Numbered from the stretch's first letter, positions 46,132-54,918 are shown. The stretch is 64,000 bases of DNA from Endosaccharibacter trunci (GCA_024515975.1 JAMSKV010000011.1:1-64000), one strand, 5' to 3'. A program made the numbers and translations. The notes: generated by a model not told the origin, from the letters alone.

Positions 46132-46457
46132 CCGCTCCGCAGCCGCCGCTCGCGCTTCAGGACATGGAGGCCCATGCCGGCGAGGTCGCGACGCTCCTGA
46201 AGACGCTCGCGCATCCCTCCCGGCTGGTCCTCGCATGCACCCTTGCTCAGGGCGAATACTCCGTGGGTCAGCTCGAGGAGATGCTCGGCATCCACCAGCC
46301 AAACCTCTCCCAGCAACTGGGGGTCCTTCGCGATGCCGGTGTGGTGACGACGCGCCGGGACTCCAAGCAGATCTTCTACCGCCTCACCGAAGAGAAAGCC
46401 CCAGAGCTCATCAAGGCGCTTTATGGCATCTTCTGCGTTCCTCCGGAGGCGTCATGA
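46128..46457 (+). CDS. bigR: ArsR-family sulfide-sensing repressor BigR
   Basis: A 109-residue winged-helix repressor. The recognition helix is in YSVGQLEEMLGIHQPNLSQQ. The two cysteines used by BigR/SqrR sensors are present: C37 (VLACTLAQGEYS) and C103 (GIFCVPPEAS); they form a disulfide or tetrasulfide link with persulfide, which releases DNA. The start is GTG at 46128, overlapping the blh stop (GTGA). Expected target: the palindrome at 44792-44820. Confidence 0.92.
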   Translation: MTAPQPPLALQDMEAHAGEVATLLKTLAHPSRLVLACTLAQGEYSVGQLEEMLGIHQPNLSQQLGVLRDAGVVTTRRDSKQIFYRLTEEKAPELIKALYGIFCVPPEAS

Positions 46458-46861
46458 GTCCCTATACGCAGGCTCTCGCTGGAGGCGTGCTACTTGGCGG
46501 CTCGGCCTCCCTGCTACTTCTCGCCAATGGCCGTGTGTTAGGGGTCAGCGGTATCATCGGCAACCTGCTGGGTGGTTCCAGAATAGCTGCCAATGCAGCC
46601 TTTCTCATGGGCCTGCTCGCCGGACCGTTCCTGTTCCTGCTCGCCTCCGGTCGTATGCCGCCGGTCACCGTCTTGACACCTTGGCCGCAGCTCGTGGCCG
46701 GCGGATTGCTGGTCGGCATCGGAACCAGGATCGGATCTGGGTGCACCTCGGGGCACGGTATCGTCGGCCTGGCGCGCTTCTCCCCACGCTCGATCGTCGC
46801 CACGCTGGTCTTCCTTGTGGTCGGGATGGGCGTCGCCACCTTCATGGAGACACTGCGATGA
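46454..46861 (+). CDS. YeeE/YedE-family sulfur transporter half (N-terminal type)
   Basis: A 135-residue membrane protein with four helices and the family motif IGSGCTSGHGIVGLAR, which holds the conserved Cys thought to pass thiosulfate or persulfide sulfur. In many bacteria this and the next protein are one chain; in bigR operons they are split as here. Starts inside the bigR stop (ATGA). Confidence 0.88.
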   Translation: MSPYTQALAGGVLLGGSASLLLLANGRVLGVSGIIGNLLGGSRIAANAAFLMGLLAGPFLFLLASGRMPPVTVLTPWPQLVAGGLLVGIGTRIGSGCTSGHGIVGLARFSPRSIVATLVFLVVGMGVATFMETLR

Positions 46862-47298
46862 GTGCACGCCCGTTTGCCCGCATCACCGTCTCGCTGACCG
46901 CCGGCGCGCTCTTCGGCGTTGGCCTCGCAGTCTCGGGAATGATCGACCCCGCCCGCGTTCTTGGGTTCCTGGACCTCGCAGGACGCCGGTGGGACGCGAG
47001 CCTGCTCTTCGTCCTTGGGGGCGCCGTCGCGACGGCCCTGCCTTTCGTCGCCCTCGCGCGACGGATGGCGTCGCCCGCGCTCGACGTCGCCTTTCGCCTG
47101 CCTACTCAATCGAGGATCGACATCCGACTGGTCGTGGGAGCCGCTCTATTCGGCACGGGCTGGGGGCTCACAGGACTGTGCCCGGGACCTGCGGTCGCCG
47201 GGCTTGCCACAGAACTGCCTGCGCTCGGCATCTTCGTGCTGGCGATGGTGACCGGCATGGTCGTCAACGACCGGCTGATCGCAAGACTCTGGACATGA
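46858..47298 (+). CDS. YeeE/YedE-family sulfur transporter half (DUF6691-type)
   Basis: A 146-residue membrane protein completing the transporter pair. Hydrophobic helices flank the motif GTGWGLTGLCPGPAVAGL, with the second conserved Cys. It overlaps both neighbours by 4 bp, so the pair should be made in equal amounts. The likely substrate is a reduced sulfur species linked to Blh activity. Confidence 0.88.
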   Translation: MSARPFARITVSLTAGALFGVGLAVSGMIDPARVLGFLDLAGRRWDASLLFVLGGAVATALPFVALARRMASPALDVAFRLPTQSRIDIRLVVGAALFGTGWGLTGLCPGPAVAGLATELPALGIFVLAMVTGMVVNDRLIARLWT

Positions 47299-48077
47299 CG
47301 GTCGCGACCGTCATCCTCACGATGGCCTCGGGTGCGATCGTGGGACTAACTCTTGGCCTGATCGGGGGAGGTGGCTCCATCCTCGCGACGCCTCTGCTGC
47401 TCTACGTTGTCGGTATCCACAGCCCGCACGTCGCCATCGGCACCAGCGCCGTAGCCGTCTCGGCAAATGCCTATGCGAACCTCGTTGCCCATTGGCGTCG
47501 CGGTACGGTGTGGTGGCGCTGTGCAGCCGTCTTCGCTCTCATCGGGACGGCGGGGGCGCTCGTTGGAGCCAGCCTGGGCGTCCTTCTTGACGGTAGGCGG
47601 CTCCTGCTGATCTTCGGCATCGTGATGCTGGTGGTCGGTGCGTTGATGTTTCGGCCGCGGAGCGAAACCGGGGATATGTCCCGCCCCGTCGACCTGAGGA
47701 TGTGCCTGGCTACGGGCTCAGCAGCCGTCATCGCGGGCCTCGCTTCGGGCTTCTTCGGGATCGGCGGCGGCTTCCTGATCGTACCGGCACTCATATTCGC
47801 AACAGGCATGCCGACGATGAGCGCCGTCGGATCATCCTTGCTGGCAGTGGGTACTTTCGGCTTGGCGACTGCGCTGTCCTACGCCAGCGCGGGCCTCGTC
47901 GACTGGTCCCTCGCAGGCGGACTGATCCTCGGCGGCGTGGTCGGCGGCAGTGTCGGTGTGGCGCTAGCGGCCCGGCTCTCCACGCGAAAGGCAGCATTGG
48001 GTAGGATCTTCGCGGTGCTGGTGATCGTCGTCGCGATCTACATGATCCTCAGGAATCTGGACTCTCTCGTGCGCTGA
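47295..48077 (+). CDS. TauE/SafE-family sulfite exporter
   Basis: A 260-residue protein with seven to eight membrane helices in the two-repeat pattern of TauE/SafE: GLTLGLIGGGGSILATPLLL in the first half and GLASGFFGIGGGFLIVPALI in the second. It would export the sulfite made by Blh. Last gene of the operon; its start overlaps the preceding stop. Confidence 0.9.
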   Translation: MTVATVILTMASGAIVGLTLGLIGGGGSILATPLLLYVVGIHSPHVAIGTSAVAVSANAYANLVAHWRRGTVWWRCAAVFALIGTAGALVGASLGVLLDGRRLLLIFGIVMLVVGALMFRPRSETGDMSRPVDLRMCLATGSAAVIAGLASGFFGIGGGFLIVPALIFATGMPTMSAVGSSLLAVGTFGLATALSYASAGLVDWSLAGGLILGGVVGGSVGVALAARLSTRKAALGRIFAVLVIVVAIYMILRNLDSLVR

Positions 48078-48245
48078 AAGTCGACGTGGCTTGGCGCATG
48101 AGTGGAGGCGTTGGCGGACACTGCTGTCGTCATGCGGTCTCGCTGCTTCCAGAGGAGTATTGGCATTCGACAGCGATAGCACCTGCTGGATGAAAAGTAG
48201 GTCAGGACGAGCGCTATCGACAATTTCGGAAGTAGGAGAATCTCT

Positions 48246-48410
48246 ATGCGGACGCGGTTGATCGCCGGCGTAAGTCTCGGTTTTCGCCGACCGGAAAGGA
48301 TTGTTCGCTGGTCAGCGTGCGCTGGCCCAGTAGGTTCTAATGCAAATCATTGGCCTCCGAGTTTCACCTTAGGGGCCGCGCTTCGCCTCTGGTGGGGCCC
48401 TATACTTTAG
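48246..48410 (+). CDS. possible 54-residue small ORF
   Basis: An ATG with AGGAG eight bases upstream (48233-48237) opens a frame of 54 codons (MRTRLIAGVSLGFRRPERIV ... LWWGPIL). I recognise no family; it may be chance. The surrounding 48078-48423 shows no other gene. Confidence 0.25.
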   Translation: MRTRLIAGVSLGFRRPERIVRWSACAGPVGSNANHWPPSFTLGAALRLWWGPIL

Positions 48411-48423
48411 ATGAGATCATCCG

Positions 48424-48657
48424 GTGACCGTCGAGCTCCGCGATCTCGGATGGGCTATCGTGTCGCCCCGCCATCGAAGCCTGCGTCAGGCGGCCGAAGC
48501 GTTGGTTGTTCGGCAATCCATTCTCAACTGGACCTTGCGTGATCTTCAATCAGGAGCAACGCTTTTCGGGCACACGAATGGTGTGCTCGGCTAACGATCC
48601 TTGGGCAAGCATTCCTCAGCGCAGCCCAAAATATTATCGAGAAAACAGATGCCCTGA
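48424..48657 (+). pseudogene. LysR-type regulator, N-terminal fragment
   Basis: From GTG 48424 the frame reads a LysR winged helix: ELRDLGWAIVSPRHRSLRQA, then AEALVVRQSILNWTLRDLQS. A frameshift near 48580-48590 moves the similarity to RLTILGQAFLSAAQNIIEKT, and the sequence is cut off by the IS element at 48658. No effector domain remains on the other side. Confidence 0.72.
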
Positions 48658-49171
48658 GAACCTGTTTGGGAAATCACGTGTGAGCGTTTCTGCGTATCGG
48701 GTTGCCGCTCATGGCGACGAAGATCACGGCTTCGACACGTCGATGCGGCGCTCGTAGCCGCGGACAGGACGGCGCCGGCGGGTCATCCATCCGTGCATCC
48801 CGTCCGGCCTGCTCGCGATCCAGCATCAGCTCGACGTCGTGAATAGTCTGGAACAGGAAACGCCGCGCCAGTTCGCGGAACCAGCCGTATACCGTGCGCC
48901 AGTGGTCGAAATGGACCGGCAGTATCCGCCGGCCACAGCCCGAGCGCACCAGATAGCGCACCGCATTGATCACCGCGCGGAACTCGATCACCCGCGGCTG
49001 CCCGCGCCGTCCAGGGGCGGGCATCAACGACGCGATCCGCCCCCATTCATCATCCGTCAGATCAGAAGGGTAGCGCTTGGTCTCGCGAGCCATCCTGGCC
49101 ATCCAGGCTCGTTGCTCTGCCGTCCACATCCAGAGCTTGAATTACACCAAGCCCATTTGCCAAACAGGCTC
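48658..49171 (-). mobile_element. internally deleted IS5-type element
   Basis: Inverted ends: GAACCTGTTTGGGAAATCA at 48658 and CCATTTGCCAAACAGGCTC ending at 49171 (complement GAGCCTGTTTGGCAAATGG). It carries only the N-terminal part of its transposase and is about 514 bp long. It truncates the LysR fragment at its left edge. No clear target duplication is visible. Confidence 0.78.
48674..49129 (-). pseudogene. IS5-type transposase, truncated at the C-terminus
   Basis: A 151-residue open frame. The N-terminal DUF4096-like domain is clear (YPSDLTDDEWGRIASLMPAP, VRYLVRSGCGRRILPVHF, WRTVYGWFRELARR). After MLDREQAGRDA the sequence jumps to a short unrelated or late tail, so the DDE catalytic core is gone. 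Confidence 0.75.
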
Positions 49172-49489
49172 TAACATAGCAACTCTAACTTGTTGTTGTG
49201 AGCCAGGGGACTGTGGAGACAATGCCCTTCCACTTCAGCCTGCCATTGACAGACTGATCCGTAAAGCCAGAATTACTTGCGACGACGCGCGCCAGGGCAC
49301 GCCTGCGTCCGCTGGCGCGTCCGCGTGCCGCCGCTGCGGCCGTCCCCTTCCATCTTCGTCACGCTGAGGTGCGGCGCATCTCTCCCCGCGGAGCACTCGC
49401 CAACATCCGTGGTCGGCATGGTGCCCGTTCCATTCCGGGATCTGGAGACCAGGCGGGCAGGCTAACAGGCGCCGTGCGGTTTCGCCCGA
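49172..49489. other. degenerate stretch without a recognisable gene
   Basis: No conserved protein was seen in either strand, apart from scattered short open frames. It lies between the IS remnant and the DUF2840 fragment and is probably decayed DNA. Confidence 0.45.
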
Positions 49490-49789
49490 GGGCTGCCGGA
49501 AATTCAAGTTGCGATCGAGAAGAAGATCGAGCGCTGGTTGCACTTCGGCCGCCGCGCCGAGAAGATCCTCGATCGTTGCCGCAGCATCTCCGGCTTCAGG
49601 CCAGGTAGCATCTTCGCCTTCTTGCGCTGGGCGTCGAACGGTCGCGCGCCATCAGGCCTGAAGGCCGTCTTCCGCATCGCCGGCCCGAGGAATCGACGTA
49701 GCTTCGATCAAAACTTGCCATCCGGTCACGCCTGCCATCCGGCAGGTACTTCCATGCAGTCTCCGCCGTTCGATACAGCGCGACTCTGA
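49490..49789 (+). pseudogene. DUF2840-protein fragment
   Basis: The frame contains VAIEKKIERWLHFGRRAEKI, then LDRCRSISGFRPGSIFAFLR and WASNG, which matches the core of DUF2840 (IEKRIEHWxRFG ... FAPGxxFAFVRW). There is no start codon in frame upstream, and the GTV...R end is lost. DUF2840 genes usually lie beside parA and a signal peptidase on integrative conjugative elements, so this is a trace of such an element. Confidence 0.62.
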
Positions 49790-49852
49790 CAGGAATGTCC
49801 ATCGGACTCAGCGGCGAAATGGCGGCGTAATGACATCCGGAACTGGCTTATT

Positions 49853-50093
49853 TTAGCCGCCAACCTCTCCGAACAAATAGAGTCGCCTCCGGCCGCGACA
49901 TAGAGCGCGTCGGTATCCGTCAGCGTCCCCTCCCGCGTCGTGCGCTGCAGCAGCTTTGTGCGCAGATGCACCTCCAACTCGGCGACACACCGGGTCACGG
50001 TTGTCACCGGCACGCGCAGCTTGCGTGAGGCAGCGGAGAAGCTGCCGGTATCGGCCACGCAAGCAAGGCCATCGTCGCCTCCAGCCGATCCAT
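49853..50093 (-). pseudogene. LysR-type regulator, N-terminal fragment
   Basis: Reverse-strand frame with ADTGSFSAASRKLRVPVTTV and TRCVAELEVHLRTKLLQRTT, a LysR recognition helix. The start (MDRLEA, ATG at 50093) is in another frame, so a frameshift separates it from the rest, and the effector domain is absent. It is divergent from the dehydrogenase at 50230, the usual layout of a LysR regulator and its target. Confidence 0.72.
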
Positions 50094-50229
50094 GATTATG
50101 CCATTCCGCAGGAAAATGATCGCCAGTCTTCGCTAATTATCGCGCCGAAGAGGAAGGCGCATCTTCTGTTCATCAAAGCCCACGACGCATCTCATGCTCG
50201 CGGCCTGAGCAAACCCAAGGAGCAAGACC

Positions 50230-51033
50230 ATGAAGAAGAAAGTTGCCTTAATCACTGGCGTGTCGTCCGGCATCGGCCGGGCAACGGCTGAACTGCTGGC
50301 CCGCAAGGGCTATCAGGTTTTCGGCGGCGTCCGCACCCCGGAGAAAGCGCACGCCATCAACGGCGTGACCCTCGTCCAGATCGACGTCCGCGACGAGGCG
50401 TCGATCAAGGCCGGCGTCGAGAGCGTGCTGCAGCAGGCTGGGCGCATCGACGTGCTGATCAACAATGCCGGCTATTCGATCGTCGGTGCCGTCGAAGAGA
50501 CCAGCCCCGAAGAGGCCCAGGCCCTGTTCGACACCAATCTGTTCGGCGTGCTGCGCATGTCGCGGGCGGTTCTACCGGCCATGCGGGCCCAGGGCAGCGG
50601 GCGTATCGTGAACCTGAGTTCGGTCCTGGGCTTTCTGCCGGCGCCGTTCATGGGACTCTATGCCGCGACGAAGCACGCGGTCGAGGGTCTGTCCGAAAGC
50701 CTGGACCACGAGGTCAGGAATTTCGGCATCCGCGTGATTCTGATCCAGCCGAGCTTCACCCGCACAGGGCTCGATACGAATGCCGCGCCGACGGCGGAGC
50801 GCATTCCGGCCTATGTCGACCAGTTTCAGCGGACGGTGGCGGCGGTCACGGCAACCATCAAGGCCGCGCCGGAGCCGGAGAATGTCGCCGGGCGGATCCT
50901 GCAGGCCATCGAGGCGCCTTATCGGATGCGGCATCCGGGCGACCGCAAGGCGGCGCTTCTCGCGAAGCTCCGGCGGTTCATGCCGGCCGGCCCGGTCGAC
51001 AAGAGCCTGCGGAAGGAGTTCGCCCTGTCCTGA
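50230..51033 (+). CDS. short-chain dehydrogenase/reductase
   Basis: A 267-residue classical SDR. NAD(P)-binding TGVSSGIGRA (from residue 9), NNAG (about 86-89), the catalytic Ser in NLSSVLGFL and Y144-x3-K148 (LYAATKHA). The G-G-V-R after the second strand suggests NADP(H). The substrate is unknown. The start follows AAGGAGCAAGACC. The neighbouring LysR gene is broken, so regulation may be lost. Confidence 0.88.
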   Translation: MKKKVALITGVSSGIGRATAELLARKGYQVFGGVRTPEKAHAINGVTLVQIDVRDEASIKAGVESVLQQAGRIDVLINNAGYSIVGAVEETSPEEAQALFDTNLFGVLRMSRAVLPAMRAQGSGRIVNLSSVLGFLPAPFMGLYAATKHAVEGLSESLDHEVRNFGIRVILIQPSFTRTGLDTNAAPTAERIPAYVDQFQRTVAAVTATIKAAPEPENVAGRILQAIEAPYRMRHPGDRKAALLAKLRRFMPAGPVDKSLRKEFALS

Positions 51034-51281
51034 GACTCTGCAGCGTGACGGAGGGGCGTCGACCGACCGCCATGCCGCGGAATGCCCGCTTTGTCTCGGC
51101 CACCCGCGAAACTGCGCCGGACAGCTCCCGAGGCATGGGGCGGCTTTCTCTCCGCCGCAACGCATCCAATTGGCAAAGCTGCAGAGCGGATGTTCCCCGC
51201 GTTTCCGGCCACCCAACCGCGAAATCCGCACACGTCGTGATCTTCGACCACCAGATCCAGCCCTAAGAAAGGCATAATACT
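51034..51281. other. intergenic stretch
   Basis: No gene or clear repeat is visible in 248 bases between the dehydrogenase and the DUF302 gene. Confidence 0.4.
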
Positions 51282-51890
51282 ATGAACCGGCTCATCCCGC
51301 TGTTTCTCTCCGCCTCCGCCACCGTATCCGCGCAAGCGGCCTCGGGCGCCTCTCCGTCACAGCCCTCCGTTCTGCTGACCGACGCGTCCTCAGTCTCTCG
51401 TGCGACGGGCGAAGTCGAGGTGCGGACAGTGTCCGTGCAGCATGTCACGATCCGTTCGCGCCATTCCTTCGAGGAGGTCAGGGCGAAGCTGGAGGGCATG
51501 CTGCCCAAGTTGGATCCGAGGCTTCTCGAAGCAAATGAAGCCGAAAGTCCGCAGGCGGTGCTGCAACGACTGGAAAAGAGTGCGCCGCTCTCGATCTTCA
51601 GCGTTCGCGATCACGGCCGGCTTCTACGCTCGCTCGGTTTGCCGGGCCAGGTCGTCCAGTACGAGATCGGAAATCCGCTGACGGCTTCCAAGATGTCACG
51701 CATACGCTCTTCAGCTGCTCTCTATGCCCCTATTCGCGTGATCCTGAGAGCAGAGCGCGGCGGGACGGCGGCATTTGAGTACGATAGCCCGGCCTCGGTC
51801 TTTGGGCAGTTCCACGATGGTGGGATCGACGTCGTCGCCCGGGCCTTGGACAAAGAATTGAAGGATGTCCTGATAGCCGCCGCGTCGTGA
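51282..51890 (+). CDS. exported DUF302-domain protein
   Basis: A 202-residue protein with a signal peptide (SASATVSAQAASGA, cleavage about residue 20). The mature domain has DUF302 features: VTIRSRHSFEEVRAKLEGML, then SIFSVRDHGRLLRSLG, YEIGNPLTASKM and APIRVILRA. DUF302 proteins are often near sulfur or redox genes, and here the next gene is a blh paralogue. Function unknown. Confidence 0.78.
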   Translation: MNRLIPLFLSASATVSAQAASGASPSQPSVLLTDASSVSRATGEVEVRTVSVQHVTIRSRHSFEEVRAKLEGMLPKLDPRLLEANEAESPQAVLQRLEKSAPLSIFSVRDHGRLLRSLGLPGQVVQYEIGNPLTASKMSRIRSSAALYAPIRVILRAERGGTAAFEYDSPASVFGQFHDGGIDVVARALDKELKDVLIAAAS

Positions 51891-51996
51891 GTGGCATCGC
51901 CACTGCGCCGAAAATAGACCCGCACATCTATCCAAAGGCCGGCCGCCGGCGGATAGATGAAGCCGGCTCAACAATCTCGAATTTGGAAGATCACAA

Positions 51997-52431
51997 ATGC
52001 AGCCTGTCAAAATAAACGACAAACTATTCGTCATGGGGCAGCCCTCGCTTGCCGACTTCGACGTGCTGGCCGGCCAAGGCATCGCCACCATCATCAACGA
52101 TCGGCCCGATGGCGAGGATGCAGCCCAGCCGGGCACGGCCGCCGAGCAGAGCGCCGCCCTTGCCGCTGGTCTCGCCTACGCGCATGTGCCGGTCACCCTG
52201 GGATCGATCTCGATGGACGATGTCCGGGCTTTCCAAGATGTCCTCTCCAAGTCGGAGGGGCCTGTTCTCGCCCATTGCAAAAGCGGCGTCCGCGCGCTCT
52301 CTCTCCACGTCATCGGCGAGGTTCTGGATGGTCGGCTCCGGCACGACGACGTCCGCGATTTCGGTGCCGTCCACGGTTTCGATCTTTCAGGTGCCGAAGC
52401 CTGGCTCAAAGCCAATCGGAACGGGTCATAA
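51997..52431 (+). CDS. Blh-type sulfurtransferase domain protein (truncated second copy)
   Basis: A 144-residue protein equal to the N-terminal domain of Blh, clearly related to the gene at 44836: INDKLFVMGQPSLADFDVLA, RPDGEDAAQPGT, and the active-site loop LAHCKSGVRALSLHVIGEVL. Its stop falls just where Blh continues into its dioxygenase domain, which survives as a remnant downstream in another frame. The domain could still act alone as a sulfurtransferase, since free-standing versions exist. Confidence 0.78.
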   Translation: MQPVKINDKLFVMGQPSLADFDVLAGQGIATIINDRPDGEDAAQPGTAAEQSAALAAGLAYAHVPVTLGSISMDDVRAFQDVLSKSEGPVLAHCKSGVRALSLHVIGEVLDGRLRHDDVRDFGAVHGFDLSGAEAWLKANRNGS

Positions 52432-52660
52432 ACGCATATCCGATCGCAAAGACCGGCAAGTCGGAAGTACAGGCCTTCTACGACCCGCGCACCGGCAGCG
52501 TCCAAGATGTCGTCAGTGATCCGGCGATGGCGGCCTGCGCCATCATCGATCCAGTGCTCGACTTCGAGCAACGGTGTGAGCGACTAAGACCGAATATGCT
52601 GACGAGCTCCTAGAGCAGGATCCGACCGGCGCGAATTGGGGGAATTCTCCGACGGGGCCT
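52432..52660 (+). pseudogene. remnant of the dioxygenase domain of the second Blh
   Basis: In a shifted frame the sequence reads EVQAFYDPRTGSVQDVVSDP and CAIIDPVLDFEQRC, matching the start of the dioxygenase domain of the intact Blh (FHDSRTGSVQYVVVDPE, CAIIDPVLDFDEK). A further shift shows TEYADELLEQDP. The metal-binding histidines are gone. Confidence 0.75.
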
Positions 52661-52702
52661 GGATGTGATTCACCATGCTCGCTGGGCAGGAGGCCAGCAT
52701 GC

Positions 52703-52954
52703 ATGGACAAGATGCTTTCCGACGACCTTCGTTCCAGGCTGATCGTCGCCGTTGCGGACGGCATGTCTCGCCGCGCCGCGGCGGAACGGTTTGGCGTCGC
52801 CGCCTCGACCGCGGTGCGCTGGGTCCACGCTTTCAACACGACCGGCGACACCCGTTCGCGCCGCATCGAAGCCTTCCGCGATGCGATCCTGGCCGCGATC
52901 GAGGCGCAGAAGGACATCGCGCTGACCGAACTGGCCGCCCATCGCTGCACATGA
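52703..52954 (+). pseudogene. IS630-family transposase, N-terminal fragment
   Basis: An 83-residue frame with the helix-turn-helix of IS630 transposases: MLSDDLRSRLIVAVADGMSR, then AAAERFGVAASTAVRWVHAF and HRIEAFRD-like sequence. It stops before the DDE domain. The following 160 bases (52955-53117) contain no recognisable gene. Confidence 0.72.
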
Positions 52955-53117
52955 CCCTGCTGAAGGCGTTCAGGAACGTATTCGTCAGGTAGACGAGCCC
53001 GATAGAGGGAGAAAAAGGCTGCGGAGGCGGAAAGGACGGCTGCCACGGGCATCGCGTCGTCGCAACGGGTGCTCCACGGGAGGGGGGCTGGCCAGGGCAG
53101 CAGCCCGGGCGCTCTTT

Positions 53118-54113
53118 TCAGAAGTCGTACTTCTTCGTGAGCTGGTGGAGCACGGTGATGCCCGCGAGAAGCGCCAAGCCACCGATGAGCGCGTCGCGGT
53201 GACGGTCGGTGAACATCTCCCATGACCCGGTACGGGACTTCGCGGAAAAACGGCCACGCGCGCCATAATTGCCCTTAACCGGTTCGAACAGGTTTGCGGG
53301 CGCGTTCTTGGGCAGAGGCTCGTGGGTGATCTGTCCCGAATAACCCATCTTGGCGAGCATGCGGTCGGCATAGGCCGGGGCGATGCGGTTCGCCATGATG
53401 GCCTTCACGGTCGGCCAGCCGAGCCAGATTTCGCGGCGGCGGTGGGTGGCGGCGAAAAGGATGGCGCGTGCCGGGACTTCCGGCTCGTAAATCGGCGCCA
53501 CGGGCATCGCCTTGTAGCCCATCTTGTTTTCAGCCCAATCGAACTGCGGCGTGTTGACGGCCGGCAGGTCTACCATTGTCAGGTTGATGTCGAGCTTGTC
53601 GTGGATGAGTTCGGAGCGCAGCGAATCGGTGAAGCCGCGGATGGCCGATTTTGCCCCGCAATAGACCGACTGCAGTGGCACCGAACGGTAGGCGAGCGCC
53701 GAGCCGACATTGACGATCGCGCCGCGGTTGCGGGGCGTCATGTGCTTCAGGGCGACCATCATGCCGTGAACTTGGCCGAGATAGGTTACCTGCGTGGCTC
53801 GGAGGGCCTCAGCGGCTGTAATGTGCTTGACCGGCGCAAACACCGTAGCGAAGGCTACGTTGACCCATACATCAATCGGGCCAAGCTGGCTCTCAACCGT
53901 CTCGGCGGCGGCGGCAACCGCGTCGAAATCGGCGACGTCCGTTGAGATGGGGAGAGCGCGCACGCCATATCGGCGCGCTTCGGCAGCGGCCTGCTCAAGT
54001 CGGTCTGGATCGCGCGATAAGAGAGCCACGTCGTAGCCCACCTTTGCAAATTCCGTCACAGTCGCTCGCCCTACTCCGGCGCCAGCGCCTGTGATCACAG
54101 CAATCTTCGACAT
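53118..54113 (-). CDS. short-chain dehydrogenase with C-terminal extension
   Basis: A 331-residue SDR. TGAGAGVGRATV at residue 8, catalytic Ser in VNVGSALAYRS and YCGAK as the Y-x3-K pair. The structural NNAG is replaced by WVNVAFATVF. After the catalytic domain (about residue 250) an extension ends in a hydrophobic segment (DALIGGLALLAGITVLHQL), which may anchor it to the membrane. Similar extended SDRs occur with stress or solvent-response genes. The substrate is unknown. Confidence 0.85.
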   Translation of the reverse strand: MSKIAVITGAGAGVGRATVTEFAKVGYDVALLSRDPDRLEQAAAEARRYGVRALPISTDVADFDAVAAAAETVESQLGPIDVWVNVAFATVFAPVKHITAAEALRATQVTYLGQVHGMMVALKHMTPRNRGAIVNVGSALAYRSVPLQSVYCGAKSAIRGFTDSLRSELIHDKLDINLTMVDLPAVNTPQFDWAENKMGYKAMPVAPIYEPEVPARAILFAATHRRREIWLGWPTVKAIMANRIAPAYADRMLAKMGYSGQITHEPLPKNAPANLFEPVKGNYGARGRFSAKSRTGSWEMFTDRHRDALIGGLALLAGITVLHQLTKKYDF

Positions 54114-54918
54114 CCGGAGTGCCTCCTTGATCCGCCGCTATAATCGAAGGCAGTTCAAAAGGATGCGAGGCGCATTAGATTTAATGTTGGCTTGCGAAAG
54201 GGTGCATGAATGGGAGTCGCTCATTCGAAAGGCCTGTGCCGCAGACGCGCGGCACGGCTGATGAAGTAGCGAGCGGTCCTTCGTGATCATGAAACTGGCG
54301 AACTCGGACAGCGCCCTGCCATTGTTCGAGATGGTATGCTCGCGTTTCCTGGAGGCTCGGCGGTCTGCGTGACAATGGTCTGCGGCTTCCTGGATCGGCT
54401 CCATCGGCCATGGCAGCTCTGTAGTAGGCCGCCACAACCTTGCGCCCGTGGGTCTGCTCCAGCTCCTCGGCACGCTCCTGGATGCCGCCTTCGATGTCGC
54501 TGCGGGGCGAGCCAAGTTCCCGGCCGTCCTCGTCCCCATGGCGGTCCGTAGACGCTCTGCGGCGGATGCTGCGGTTCTTGCTGGCCTCATCGTGCCAGGG
54601 GACCGAGTAGGAGCCGGCGAGGGGCGAGAGACCACGACGGCACAGGTCCTCGTCTATCTCGGTCGCTATCTGGGCGCCTGGCGAGGGGTTCGGACCTGTC
54701 GCGGGTGTTGAGTGTCCGGACAGCCGCGGCGCGGCCCATGTCGGCGCGGCGGGCCACGGGGATCACGAAGGGGACATGAGGTGAGATGGATGCGCTTCAG
54801 GGAGTTCATGGCGGCTTCCTCGGGGCGTGAGGTTTGCCGCCGGACATTTACCGGAGCGGTAAAGGTGCCTTTCCGGAGCGTTCTCATAAGTCGTTGAAAA
54901 TACAGCATTTTTTGGGAA
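54114..54918. other. long stretch without a recognisable gene
   Basis: Eight hundred bases at the right edge of the accessory region. The reverse strand is open from about 54500 to 54181 (with KVVAAYYRAAMADGADPGSR) and there are other short frames, but none matches a family I know and codon use is irregular. Probably decayed DNA with a former gene on the reverse strand. Confidence 0.45.

Larger units (their letters stand above)
43627..54918. other. accessory (island-like) region between tRNA-Arg and tRNA-Tyr
   Basis: About 11.3 kb whose content differs from the rest of the window: a sulfide-resistance operon, oxidoreductases, IS remnants, two LysR pieces, a DUF2840 fragment usually seen on conjugative elements, and many short intergenic stretches of lower GC. 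It is bounded exactly by two tRNA genes. I see no intact integrase and no direct repeat of the tRNA ends, so the island status is inferred from content and position. Confidence 0.65.

Noticed and set aside
52985-53371. A reverse-strand frame before the dehydrogenase
   Set aside because: It overlaps the 3' end of the dehydrogenase gene, is Ser/Arg-rich and matches nothing recognisable.
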